From contig JQNW01000007.1 of the NCBI GenBank assembly GCA_000761475.1, positions 186,001 through 250,000 on the forward strand: a DNA stretch of 64,000 nt, read 5' to 3'. The notes beneath the pieces are model-generated. The model had not been told where the DNA came from. It saw nothing but the letters and a program-made list of their open reading frames with translations, and made no database searches. Of this stretch, positions 32,784 through 42,332 are shown in pieces (positions within the stretch are counted from its first letter, which is position 1; each line of letters opens with the position of its first letter). Made by a program: the position numbers and the translations under genes. This DNA comes from Chromohalobacter israelensis. GTDB taxonomy: Bacteria; Pseudomonadota; Gammaproteobacteria; Pseudomonadales; Halomonadaceae.

Positions 32784-34055
32784 ATGTCCATCATTGCGCA
32801 ATACGGCGATGTCTTCATCATTCTCGCCTGCATTTTCGGTTTCTTCATGGCCTGGGGGGTAGGGGCCAACGATGTGGCCAATGCCATGGGGACCTCGGTG
32901 GGGTCCAAGGCCATTACCATCCGTCAGGCGATCCTCATCGCCGTGGTGTTCGAATTCCTCGGTGCGTGGCTGGCCGGGGGACAGGTCACCAACACCATCC
33001 GCAAGGGCATCATCGATCCCGCCTTGCTGTCCGACGATCCGCAATTGCTGATCTACGGCATGCTGGCGTCGCTGCTGGCCGCCGGGGTGTGGTTGTTCAT
33101 CGCCTCCATGCGCGGCTGGCCGGTCTCCACCACGCATTCCATCGTCGGTGCCATCGTCGGCTTCGCGGTCGCCGGGCTGGGGGTCGACTCGGTGGGCTGG
33201 CCCAAGGTCGGCCAGATCGCGGCGAGCTGGGTGGTGTCGCCGCTGCTGGCGGGCTCCATCGCCTTCGTGCTGTTCAAGTCGGTGCAGTTTTTGATCTTCG
33301 AAAACCGTGACCCCTTCGCCGCCGCCAAGCGCTACGTGCCGGGCTATATCTTCCTGGTCGGCTTCGTCGTGGCGATGGTCACGCTGGTCAAGGGCCTGTC
33401 CCACGTCGGCCTGGAGATGAGCTTCGGCGACAGCCTGCTGATCGCGATCGGCATCGGCCTGGTGGTCATGGTCATCGGCATCCTGATGGAAAATCGCGTC
33501 GATCGGGCCAAGCGCCAGCGCAGCAGCTCCAGCTTCGACTTCAACAGCGTCGAGCGCGTGTTCGGCGTGCTGATGATGTTCACGGCCTGTGCCATGGCCT
33601 TCGCGCACGGCTCCAACGATGTCGCCAACGCCGTCGGCCCCCTGGCGGCGGTCATCAGCGTGGTCGACTCGCAGGGCGATGTCGGCGGCGCGGCAGCGCT
33701 GCCCTGGTGGGTACTGATTCTGGGCGGCGGCGGCATCGTCGTCGGCCTGGTGACCTATGGCCACAAGGTCATCGCCACGGTGGGTACGGGCATCACCGAG
33801 CTGACCCCGAGCCGTGGCTTCGCCGCGACCCTGGCGGCGGCGACGACCGTGGTACTGGCCTCGGGCACCGGCCTGCCGGTCTCGACCACCCAGACACTGG
33901 TCGGTGCGGTGCTGGGGGTCGGTCTGGCCCGTGGCATGGCAGCGCTCAACCTGCGCGTGCTGGGCACCATCGCGCTTTCCTGGGTGATCACCCTGCCGGC
34001 CGGGGCGCTGCTGTCGATCATGTTCTTCTTCATGTTCAAGGGCATGTTCGGCTAG
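32784..34055 (+). CDS. pit: Low-affinity inorganic phosphate transporter (PiT family)
   Basis: A 423-residue membrane transporter with the duplicated PiT signature: GVGANDVANAMGTSVGSKAI in the N-terminal half and FAHGSNDVANAVGPLAAVI in the C-terminal half, separated by a cytoplasmic loop (about 235-260). Other helices include GWPVSTTHSIVGAIVG and TGLPVSTTQTLVGAVLG. It imports metal-phosphate complexes with H+, or with Na+, which is plausible in a halophile. The start is ATG 32784; the upstream TTG is not needed. It is paired with DUF47. Confidence 0.95.
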   Translation: MSIIAQYGDVFIILACIFGFFMAWGVGANDVANAMGTSVGSKAITIRQAILIAVVFEFLGAWLAGGQVTNTIRKGIIDPALLSDDPQLLIYGMLASLLAAGVWLFIASMRGWPVSTTHSIVGAIVGFAVAGLGVDSVGWPKVGQIAASWVVSPLLAGSIAFVLFKSVQFLIFENRDPFAAAKRYVPGYIFLVGFVVAMVTLVKGLSHVGLEMSFGDSLLIAIGIGLVVMVIGILMENRVDRAKRQRSSSSFDFNSVERVFGVLMMFTACAMAFAHGSNDVANAVGPLAAVISVVDSQGDVGGAAALPWWVLILGGGGIVVGLVTYGHKVIATVGTGITELTPSRGFAATLAAATTVVLASGTGLPVSTTQTLVGAVLGVGLARGMAALNLRVLGTIALSWVITLPAGALLSIMFFFMFKGMFG

Positions 34056-34085
34056 CACGCGAGCCGAGCGAGTCGCCGCATCGCG

Positions 34086-34117
34086 AGGCGGGATCGGAGC
34101 TACCGGTCCCGCCTTTT
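34086..34117 (+). terminator. Rho-independent terminator after pit
   Basis: Stem AGGCGGGA...TCCCGCCT extended inward by CGG/CCG around an AGCTA loop, followed by TTTTC. Confidence 0.88.
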
Positions 34118-34170
34118 CTATGCCTCTGATATAGTCATGATGTCTTTCCTTCCTGCAGCTGGAGCGGGCC

Positions 34171-35484
34171 TTGAACACGCGCTTTCCCTTCGCCGACTGG
34201 TTTCGTAATTCGTCTCCGTATATCAATGCGCATCGCGGACGCACGTTCGTGGTGCTCATCGAGGGCGAGGCCTTGGCATCCGAGCGATGGGAACCGCTGC
34301 TGCAGGACCTGGCGCTGCTGCATACCCTGGGCGTGCGCCTGGTGATGGTCTTCGGCATTCGCCCCCAGGTCGGCGAGGCGCTGGGCGCGGAGGGCATCGC
34401 ACCGCGCCGGATCGACGGTCGCTGGGTCGCCGACGGGGCGATCATGCGCCATGTCGAGCGTATCGCCGCCGAGCTGCGCCTCAAGATCGAAGCGCGCCTG
34501 TCGCTGGGCCTGCCCAACACGCCCCTGCACGGTGTCGAGCTGACGGTGGTGTCCGGCAACCTGGTCACGGCGAAACCTCTGGGCGTGCGCAACGGCGTGG
34601 ACTTCCACCACAGCGGTGAGGTACGCCGCGTGCGCAGCCAGGCCATCGCCGAGCTGCTGTCCCAGGAAACTCTGGTGCTGCTGCCGCCGCTGGGCTATTC
34701 GAGCACCGGCGAGGTGTTCGACCTGGATGCGGCCGATGTCGCCCAGCATGTCGCCATGGGGCTGGGCGCCGACAAGCTGATCCTGCTCGGCGACGCGGCG
34801 GGGCTGCACGACGCCAGCGGCTTGCTGCAGCGCCAGTTGACGCCTCAGGAAGCGGAACCCCTGCGCCGTCAGGCACCGCCCGGCAGCGAGCTGGCGCGAC
34901 ACCTGGGGGCGGCCTGCGAAGCGGCGCGTCACGGCGTGGCGCGCACGCACCTGCTTTCCTGGCACGATCGCGATGCCTTGCTGGGTGAGCTGTTCACCCG
35001 GGACGGGGTCGGTACCATGATCACCCAGCACCGCTACGAGCAGTTGCGCCGCGCGACGCTGGAAGACGTGGGCGGCCTGCTCGAACTGCTGCGCCCGCTC
35101 GAGGAGCGCGGCATGCTGGTGGCCCGCTCGCGGGAACGCCTCGAGCATCAGGTCGACGATTACTGGGTCATCGAACGCGACGGCATGATCATCGGCTGCG
35201 GTGCCCTGCATGCCTACCCCGACGCCTGCATGGGCGAGCTCGCCTGCGTCGCCGTGCATGGCGACTATCGGGGCGGTGCCCGGGGCGACCTGCTGTTGGC
35301 CGAGATCGAGCGCGAATCGCGTCGGCGCGGTTTCACCGCCTTGTTCGCGCTCACAACCCACACCACGCACTGGTTCCTCGAGCGCGGCTTCCGGCTCGAT
35401 GGCCTGGAGGCGCTGCCGCACATGCGCCGCGATTCCTACAATCACGCGCGTCAATCCAAGGTGTTGCTCAAACCCCTCACCTGA
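34171..35484 (+). CDS. argA: N-acetylglutamate synthase
   Basis: A 437-residue enzyme for the first arginine step (acetyl-CoA + glutamate). The N-terminal amino-acid-kinase domain (1-280; FVVLIEGEALAS, LVMVFGIRPQV) is followed by a C-terminal GNAT domain (about 290-430; GCGALHAYPDACMGELACVAVHGDYRGGARGDLLL). The length matches E. coli ArgA (443). The start is a TTG at 34171 with GGAG 6 nt upstream. TATAGT at 34130-34135 is a possible -10 without a good -35. Confidence 0.95.
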   Translation: MNTRFPFADWFRNSSPYINAHRGRTFVVLIEGEALASERWEPLLQDLALLHTLGVRLVMVFGIRPQVGEALGAEGIAPRRIDGRWVADGAIMRHVERIAAELRLKIEARLSLGLPNTPLHGVELTVVSGNLVTAKPLGVRNGVDFHHSGEVRRVRSQAIAELLSQETLVLLPPLGYSSTGEVFDLDAADVAQHVAMGLGADKLILLGDAAGLHDASGLLQRQLTPQEAEPLRRQAPPGSELARHLGAACEAARHGVARTHLLSWHDRDALLGELFTRDGVGTMITQHRYEQLRRATLEDVGGLLELLRPLEERGMLVARSRERLEHQVDDYWVIERDGMIIGCGALHAYPDACMGELACVAVHGDYRGGARGDLLLAEIERESRRRGFTALFALTTHTTHWFLERGFRLDGLEALPHMRRDSYNHARQSKVLLKPLT

Positions 35485-35492
35485 TCCTGTCT

Positions 35493-35529
35493 GCCCGCGC
35501 CGCTTCGCGCCCCCGTCAACGGCGCGGGC
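35493..35529 (+). repeat. Hairpin after argA
   Basis: GCCCGCGCCG (35493-35502) pairs perfectly with CGGCGCGGGC (35520-35529) around a 17-nt loop. There is no T-run; it may still define the argA mRNA 3' end. Confidence 0.5.
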
Positions 35530-35551
35530 GGCGTCTCGCCCGGCCATGACC

Positions 35552-35589
35552 TGTCGCTTTCCCTCGACGGGTGTCTCCAAATAGAGACG
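35552..35589 (+). promoter_or_regulatory. Two tandem TGTC-N10-GACG sites, putative GlrR upstream activating sites
   Basis: TGTC at 35552-35555 with GACG at 35566-35569, and TGTC at 35572-35575 with GACG at 35586-35589. Both have exactly 10 bp between half-sites and are phased 20 bp apart, two helical turns. They closely resemble the TGTC-N10-GACA motif described for enterobacterial GlrR. A further half-site CGTC at 35532 keeps the 20-bp phase. They lie about 200-235 bp upstream of the sigma-54 start. Confidence 0.7.
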
Positions 35590-35592
35590 TAA

Positions 35593-35605
35593 TAAGTCAT
35601 TGATT
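35593..35605 (-). promoter_or_regulatory. Putative IHF site
   Basis: TAAGTCATTGATT fits the IHF consensus on the minus strand (WATCAA-N4-TTR) without mismatch. It lies between the activator sites and the sigma-54 promoter, where DNA bending is needed. A one-mismatch version occurs at 35729-35741. Confidence 0.55.
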
Positions 35606-35761
35606 TTGTTGAGTTAAGGGGTTTGCGGCCATATTGCGTTGGGGAATGGCGACGTTATTGGCCGCCAATTTCGCCCCGTGAGCGGCAAATATCGGGAGTG
35701 GCCGCGAATGGCCCGGCTGGCATGTTTTCAAGTTATTGTTTTTAATGATTTTTCAAAAAAC

Positions 35762-35777
35762 TGGCACGCCAATCGCA
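35762..35777 (+). promoter_or_regulatory. Sigma-54 (RpoN) promoter
   Basis: TGGCACGCCAATCGCA: the -24 GG (35763-35764) and -12 GC (35775-35776) are separated by exactly 10 nt. TGGCAC is perfect and TCGCA differs from TTGCA at one base. It predicts transcription from about 35788. No convincing protein gene follows before the terminator at 36204. Confidence 0.82.
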
Positions 35778-35787
35778 ATGTATAGGG

Positions 35788-36232
35788 CGAGCAACGGGAA
35801 GCGGTTCAACACGGCTCGAGCCGTTTCTCGATCGATCACGCCAGGCGTTCCGGTCACAACCCTGTGCGTAAGGTCTGGCGGGATCGATCAGCGTCTGCTC
35901 CACGCGATGTGTGACTTAGGTTGCGATGAGACGGGTACCGCCTACGGGCATGGATAGGTACCAAAAGGGCAAGGATGCCCAGGCAAGGATGCCACCCCCT
36001 TCGGGGGCCTGATTTCGCCACGCCGCCTCGGCGGCATGGCACCGGACGAAGCGACGGCCAGTCCGTCAACATGGGTGCTTTTTTCCTGGCAATGTACGGC
36101 ACTCATGGCTTCGTGGGCCTTCGGGCCCATCGATCACTCTCGAGAGTTCAGCCAGGTGGATGTTCGAGAGTGTTCACTTGACCCTTCAGTTCCCTGCGTA
36201 CCTTGGGCCGGATTTTCCGGCCCACTTTTTTT
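35788..36232 (+). ncRNA. Candidate sigma-54-dependent small RNA upstream of glrK
   Basis: About 445 nt between a sigma-54 promoter and a strong terminator, without a believable ORF. It is hairpin-rich: ACGGCTCGAGCCGT (35811-35824), GGGC-AAGGAT-GCCC (35967-35980), GGC-AAGGAT-GCC (35982-35993), CCCCC-TTC-GGGGG (35995-36007), GCCGCC/GGCGGC (36022-36035), TGGGCC-TTCG-GGCCCA (36114-36129) and CACTCTCGA/TCGAGAGTG (36135-36172). CAAGGAUG in two loops equals the core of the CsrA/RsmA consensus, and two more GGAU sites (about 35948 and 36156) are similar. In E. coli the same locus holds the GlrR-controlled sRNA GlmY, but I see no sequence likeness to GlmY. The RNA is inferred, not shown. Confidence 0.62.
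36204..36232 (+). terminator. Rho-independent terminator of the candidate small RNA
   Basis: TGGGCCGG-ATTTT-CCGGCCCA perfect 8-bp stem followed by C and seven T residues. It lies 170 bp upstream of glrK, with no upstream protein gene to terminate other than the presumptive RNA. Confidence 0.93.
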
Positions 36233-36351
36233 GCGCGCCTGCTAGATGTCGCGCGTCCGCCACAGGCGACAAGCCGGGGCAAGCGAAGGGGCCATCACGA
36301 AGCGCTCGATCGGCAGGGCGACCAGAAGCCCGGCAGGCGAGTGCAACTCTG

Positions 36352-36368
36352 TTATCCTGTGCGGATAA
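36352..36368. promoter_or_regulatory. Inverted repeat TTATCC-N5-GGATAA in the glrK leader
   Basis: TTATCCTGTGCGGATAA lies 42 bp before the preferred glrK start. It is a possible operator or part of the glrK promoter. It is not a DnaA box, since the CACA half is missing. Confidence 0.4.
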
Positions 36369-36410
36369 GATTACATGGCATCCACCCTCTTTCTGCATAG
36401 AATCGCGCTC

Positions 36411-37931
36411 ATGGCCACTCAGGTCTCTCGCCGCTGGCGTCCCCGTTCATTGTTGCAGTTGGTATTGCTCGCCTTCGTCATGGTGATGTTACCGATTGCC
36501 GTTCTCATGTTTCAGGCCGGTCAGGCGCTTTCCGAACTTTCGTCGCTGGCCGACGTGAGCGCACGCCAGGCGGTGGAACAAACCCGTCGTGCCCGTACCC
36601 TCAGCAATCTGGCCCTGGAGATGGAGCGCAGCGCGCGCCAGTACGCGGTGCTCGAGCAAGAAGGGCTGCTCGATATCTACAACGAGAAGGCCGAGCGCTA
36701 CGCGGAACTGCTCGATGAGCACGCCCCCCTGCTGCCCGACGATCCCGACATCCCGCGGCTGCGCGAGCAACTGGGCGAACTCGAGGCCCTGCCGGACATG
36801 CCCATCGAGGAATTCCGCGAGCAACTGGCGGCGTTCGGCGACTTCTCCCAGCGCACCGACAACGTGCGCCAGGCCACCAACCAGCTCATCGACGACCGCA
36901 TCGATGCCATTCGCGAGCGCGCCGGCACGGTACGCGGCCAGCTCTGGCTGCAGACTGCCGTGCTGGTGTCGGTGAGCCTGGTGCTCATGCTGTTCTTCAC
37001 CTGGTTGATCATCCGCCCCATTCGTCAGCTCGAACGGCGCATCTTCAGCCTGGGCAGCGGCATGGAACCCGCCTCGTCGCAGCATATCCAGGGGCCGGCG
37101 GAGCTGGTCAGCCTGGGCGAGCGCCTGACCTGGCTCTCCGGGCGTCTCACCGAGCTGGAAGCGCAGAAGCAACAGTTCCTGCGGCATATGTCCCACGAGC
37201 TGAAGACGCCGCTGGCCAGCGTGCGCGAAGGCACGGCGCTGCTGTCCGACGGCGTGGTGGGCGAGCTGAGCGAGCGCCAGCGGGAAATCGTCGGCTTGAT
37301 CGATGTCAGTGGTCAGGAACTGCAGGAGCTCATCGAACAACTGCTCGACTATAATCTCTTGCAGCACAGTCGCGGCCTCAAGGTGACGCGTTTCGATCTG
37401 GTTACGGTGATTCAGGAGGTGCTCGCCAAGCATCGCCTGGCGCTCGACAAGAAGGGCATGCGGGTCGAATGGCCGCAGCATGCGCCACTGCCCTGGCAGG
37501 CCGACCGCGAACGGACGGCCAGTATTCTGGACAACCTAGTTTCCAATGCCATCGCCTACGGCGAGGACGGCGGCTATCTGGCGCTGCGGGTTCGCCAGCA
37601 TCAGGCCTCGCTGATCGTCGACGTCGCCAATACCGGCGAACCCATCGACGACGAGGATCGAGCGCATCTCTTCGAGGCATTCTATCAAGGCCGCATGCGG
37701 CGCAAGGGTGCCCTCAAGGGCTCGGGAATCGGGCTGTCGGTGGCCGCCGATTGCGCCAGGGTCCAGCAAGGGCGGCTGGAACTGGTCGAGGATGACACCT
37801 TCCCGGTCTGCTTTCGCCTGACATTGCCCGAGGTCTCGTCGTCGGAGGGAGAATCCGCCACCGATGACGCCTCCATAACGACGCCGGCCACACGAATGCC
37901 GGCGCTTGACGCAAGGAACTCGAACTCATGA
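36411..37931 (+). CDS. glrK: Sensor histidine kinase GlrK (QseE)
   Basis: A 506-residue kinase. TM1 (about 16-36: LLQLVLLAFVMVMLPIAVLMF) is followed by a periplasmic helical sensor (about 40-180), TM2 (about 184-204), HAMP-like and HisKA with the phospho-His in FLRHMSHELKTPLASVREG, and HATPase (NLVSNAIAYGEDGG, GSGIGLSVAAD). ATG 36411 aligns with the E. coli GlrK start; ATG 36375 would add 12 residues. GlrK phosphorylates GlrR in response to envelope or host signals. It overlaps qseG by 4 bp. Confidence 0.93.
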   Translation: MATQVSRRWRPRSLLQLVLLAFVMVMLPIAVLMFQAGQALSELSSLADVSARQAVEQTRRARTLSNLALEMERSARQYAVLEQEGLLDIYNEKAERYAELLDEHAPLLPDDPDIPRLREQLGELEALPDMPIEEFREQLAAFGDFSQRTDNVRQATNQLIDDRIDAIRERAGTVRGQLWLQTAVLVSVSLVLMLFFTWLIIRPIRQLERRIFSLGSGMEPASSQHIQGPAELVSLGERLTWLSGRLTELEAQKQQFLRHMSHELKTPLASVREGTALLSDGVVGELSERQREIVGLIDVSGQELQELIEQLLDYNLLQHSRGLKVTRFDLVTVIQEVLAKHRLALDKKGMRVEWPQHAPLPWQADRERTASILDNLVSNAIAYGEDGGYLALRVRQHQASLIVDVANTGEPIDDEDRAHLFEAFYQGRMRRKGALKGSGIGLSVAADCARVQQGRLELVEDDTFPVCFRLTLPEVSSSEGESATDDASITTPATRMPALDARNSNS

Positions 37932-38458
37932 ACATCCGGATGCTGCTAGTGGCGCTATGCGCCAGCTCGCTATTGACCGGTTGCCAGTGGTTGACCCAGC
38001 AGCCGCCCCCGCCGGAGACCCCGGTCACTTCCTGTGACGGCGATATTCCGCAACTGGCCGACAACGTCTGCCTGGTGGATGACTGGGTGGCCTTCGGCCT
38101 GGCGGCGCAGCGCGGGGACAGCGAATGGCGCCAGACCATGCTGACGCGCCTGGACGGCGACATGCCACATCTCAAGCTGGCACGCGCCACGGTATTGGCG
38201 TGGGGAGAGCGCGATGAGTGGGAGCGCGCCTCGGAACTCTACAAGGCCGAGATCTCGGCGGCGCCGAGCCGTCTGCAGCCTCTGCTGCAGCAATGGCTCA
38301 ACGAACTCGAGCGTCGCCGGGATCTGGTCGCCGAGCTGGCCACGAGTGAATCGCGCCGCCAGGCGTTGGCGCGAGAGCGCGACGAACTCGCCGAGAAACT
38401 CGACGCCCTGACGGCCATCGAACAGAGCATCAACTCGCGTCATCAGCAATCGCCATGA
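37928..38458 (+). CDS. qseG: QseG-like outer-membrane lipoprotein
   Basis: A 176-residue protein with a type II signal: MNIRMLLVALCASSLLTGC, lipidated Cys19. A proline-rich spacer follows, then an all-helical body with a C-terminal coiled coil (about 120-170). Its position between glrK and glrR is conserved with E. coli, where QseG (YfhG) interacts with and stimulates the kinase. Direct sequence likeness is modest, so the name rests on position and architecture. Confidence 0.8.
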   Translation: MNIRMLLVALCASSLLTGCQWLTQQPPPPETPVTSCDGDIPQLADNVCLVDDWVAFGLAAQRGDSEWRQTMLTRLDGDMPHLKLARATVLAWGERDEWERASELYKAEISAAPSRLQPLLQQWLNELERRRDLVAELATSESRRQALARERDELAEKLDALTAIEQSINSRHQQSP

Positions 38459-38486
38459 CGGCGCGAATGAGCCCAAGGAGAAAGAC

Positions 38487-39887
<1,401 letters not shown>

Positions 39888-39917
39888 ATTCGCGCAGAGA
39901 CAGGTATCAGACAGTGC

Positions 39918-41267
39918 CTAACGCTTGAAGCGCCGCTTCACCTCCACCTTCAACCGCCCCTCGCCGAGTCGCGCGGTGAGGGTCTGGCCGGGCTGGGTGT
40001 CATGGGCGTGACGCACGATATGGCGATCGTCGTCCTCGAGGATGGCATAACCGCGACCCAGCACCGCCAGCGGGCTGACCGCGTTGAGCTCGCGGGCCAG
40101 GGCTTCGAGGCGCTCCCGGGACTGATCGAGGCGGCGCGGCAGGGCGGCATGCAGTTGACGTTCTAGCGTCGTCAGGCGTTGCCGATACGCCTCGATGGCA
40201 AGGCGCGGATCCTGGCGTTCCACGCGGCGAGTCAGCGTCTCGTGATGCTGACGCTCGCGGTCGAGACGTCGCTGCATGGCAAGCTTCAGACGCGTTTCCC
40301 AACTCTCCAGGCGCCGGCGCTGTTCGGCCAGACGCTCGCCGGGATGCCGCAATCGCGCTCGGGCATGATCGAGGCGCTGACCGTCGCGCTCCAGGCGTGC
40401 CTGCATGGCACGTGCCAGGCCGCGCTCCGCGGCCTGCAACTGCGCCCGCCACTCGCGCCAGTCGGGCACCAGCCGCTCGGCGGCGGCGGACGGCGTGGGG
40501 GCGCGCTCGTCGGCGGCGAAATCCGCCAGCGTGACATCCACTTCATGCCCCACCGCCGACATCACCGGCAGGCGGGAGTGATGGATCGCCCGCGCCAGGT
40601 GCTCGTCGTTGAACGCCCACAGATCTTCCAGGCTGCCGCCGCCACGGGTGACGAGCAGGGCATCGACGGTGTCGTCCGGCGACTGGGCGCGCTGATTGGC
40701 CTGGGCGATGGCGCGGATGATCGCCGGCGGTGCCTCGCGCCCCTGCACCGGCACCGGCAGGATCGTCACCTCCAGCGACGGCCAGCGATGGCGCAACACC
40801 GCCAGCACGTCACGAATCGCCGCGCCGGTGGGCGAGGTGATGATGGCCAGGTGGCGGGGCGGACAGGGCAGTGGCCGCGCGTTGGCGAAGACGCCCTCGG
40901 CGGAAAGCTTCGCCTTGAGCCGCTCGAACGCCGCCAGCAGTTCGCCTTCCCCGGATGCCTGCACCGCCTCGACGATCAACTGATAGTCGCCACGCGGCTC
41001 GAATACCGATACGCGCCCGCGCACCCGCAGACGGTCGCCGTCCTTGAGCGGTGTTCGCATCAAGCGCGCCCGGTTGCGGAAGAACGCGCAGCGCAACTGG
41101 GCGCGGTCGTCCTTGAGCGTGAAATAGATATGCCCCGAGGCCGGCCGCGCCACCCCCGAGACTTCCCCCTCCACCCAGCAGTCACCGAAGCCACGCTCCA
41201 GCATCAGGCGGGCCTGGCGGTTGAGTTCACTGACGGACAGGGCATTGGGGGCGCCAGTATCATCCAT
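39918..41267 (-). CDS. xseA: Exodeoxyribonuclease VII large subunit
   Basis: A 449-residue nuclease subunit. The N-terminal OB fold includes VWVEGEVSG-like DCWVEGEVSGVARPASGHIYFTLKD (about 30-55). The catalytic core has VITSPTGAAIRDVLAVL, VTRGGGSLEDLWAFNDE and SAVGHEVDVTLADFAAD, followed by a long coiled-coil C-terminal half. With XseB it degrades single-stranded DNA. ATG 41267 is preferred: GAGAGG lies 7 nt upstream and the N-terminus matches E. coli. In E. coli xseA is the divergent neighbour of guaBA; here 8 kb of other genes intervene. Confidence 0.94.
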   Translation of the reverse strand: MDDTGAPNALSVSELNRQARLMLERGFGDCWVEGEVSGVARPASGHIYFTLKDDRAQLRCAFFRNRARLMRTPLKDGDRLRVRGRVSVFEPRGDYQLIVEAVQASGEGELLAAFERLKAKLSAEGVFANARPLPCPPRHLAIITSPTGAAIRDVLAVLRHRWPSLEVTILPVPVQGREAPPAIIRAIAQANQRAQSPDDTVDALLVTRGGGSLEDLWAFNDEHLARAIHHSRLPVMSAVGHEVDVTLADFAADERAPTPSAAAERLVPDWREWRAQLQAAERGLARAMQARLERDGQRLDHARARLRHPGERLAEQRRRLESWETRLKLAMQRRLDRERQHHETLTRRVERQDPRLAIEAYRQRLTTLERQLHAALPRRLDQSRERLEALARELNAVSPLAVLGRGYAILEDDDRHIVRHAHDTQPGQTLTARLGEGRLKVEVKRRFKR

Positions 41268-41402
41268 CGCGGGCCTCTCAAAGTTGGGTAGAGTCGGGAA
41301 AAGGGAGTCTAGCATTGTGACCACGCACCATCGCTAGCGAGAAATCCACATCCACGCTTATGCGACCAGTGTGTGGTTAGACGTGTTTGAGAGCCGTGCT
41401 CT

Positions 41403-42332
41403 CTAGAGGGTGAATTCCGGACTGGGAGATCCTGGGGGTGGACCCTCGAGTGCAAGGATTGCTTGATCCAGCATGGCTGTGACCTCGCGGGCGAGGAAGT
41501 CAGCAAAGCGGGGGGTTCTTATCGTTCTGTCGACTGTCTGTGTGGGCAGAAAGCGAGTCATTTCATTTCGAAAGGCGGTACCCGACACAATTTTAACCAG
41601 GCGGGATCGCATGTCTCTGGCTCGGTCAGCGTAATGCTCTACGGTATAGTCCTGAATCTTGCGCTTGATGAGCTCGAGGTTGGGAGATGCCCCCTGTTGT
41701 TTGAGCCAGGCCAGGTCCCAGATGTCACGATGCCGCACATATTTCTGTGTGTTGACCAGTGAGATCAGCTTGTCTGCCATGATCTCCTCTAGGTTTTCCG
41801 TCACGATCAGCAAGTCATCGTAGCCATCGGGCAGAAACGGGTAGTGGACCTGGAGCGCATGCGCTTCCCGCGTGTACGCCGGAAGGCTGGCCACTTCCAG
41901 TTTGATGCGCTGCTTGGGGATGTCCTTTCGAGCTGGTGCCGTCAAGACGGAAACCTGCCATTTGTCGATACGAATGTCCCGGTAGCCAGGCTCTTCGCGC
42001 AGCTCTTTCGGTTCCTTGACACTAACCTCGAGCTGGTAACGATTGCTGACATAATCCTCGATGCACTCACGGATGCGGGACAGATGTTGGCTGCTGAACT
42101 CCCAACCGCCGGCAAAATCCAAGTCTTCACTGAAGCGCGGCGAGCCCTGACACAAGCGCAGCGACGTTCCTCCCTGAAAGGTAAGCCGATCCAGGAGCCG
42201 CTCCCGTTCGAGTGCGAACAGGATATCGAGATGCAGCAGCTCTTTCTCGATGACCGGGCGCATAGCGGTTCGGCCGGGTTGTGCCATCGCGCGAGCGACC
42301 AGTTCATCGAAGTTGGCGCGTTCAGTTTGCAT
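41403..42332 (-). CDS. abiEii: AbiEii-type nucleotidyltransferase toxin
   Basis: A 309-residue nucleotidyltransferase-like protein. The catalytic signature LTFQGGTSLRLCQGSPRFSEDLDFAGG (about 49-75) contains the GGTSLR and SEDLDF elements diagnostic of AbiEii/type IV toxins. A later KLEVASLP-like strand gives IKLEVASLPAY, and EEIMADKLISLVNTQKYVRHRDIWDLAWL is also typical. Such toxins modify tRNA or nucleotides and support phage abortive infection. The start at 42332 overlaps the antitoxin gene by 11 bp; ATG 42350 is an alternative. The longer open frame is the antisense of abiEi. Confidence 0.88.
   Translation of the reverse strand: MQTERANFDELVARAMAQPGRTAMRPVIEKELLHLDILFALERERLLDRLTFQGGTSLRLCQGSPRFSEDLDFAGGWEFSSQHLSRIRECIEDYVSNRYQLEVSVKEPKELREEPGYRDIRIDKWQVSVLTAPARKDIPKQRIKLEVASLPAYTREAHALQVHYPFLPDGYDDLLIVTENLEEIMADKLISLVNTQKYVRHRDIWDLAWLKQQGASPNLELIKRKIQDYTVEHYADRARDMRSRLVKIVSGTAFRNEMTRFLPTQTVDRTIRTPRFADFLAREVTAMLDQAILALEGPPPGSPSPEFTL

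Noticed and set aside
35975-36181. A 68-codon frame inside the candidate small RNA
   Set aside because: No ribosome site at proper spacing, no recognisable domain and atypical codon use; the stem-loops explain the sequence better.
35788-36232. Candidate RNA as RNase P RNA, tmRNA or 6S RNA
   Set aside because: None of the conserved core sequences of these RNAs is present (no GAGGAAAGTCCGGGC, no tRNA-like CCA end, no 6S closing-stem layout), and housekeeping RNAs would not be expected behind a sigma-54 promoter.
36352-36368. TTATCC...GGATAA as DnaA boxes upstream of glrK
   Set aside because: The second half of the DnaA consensus (CACA) is absent on both strands.
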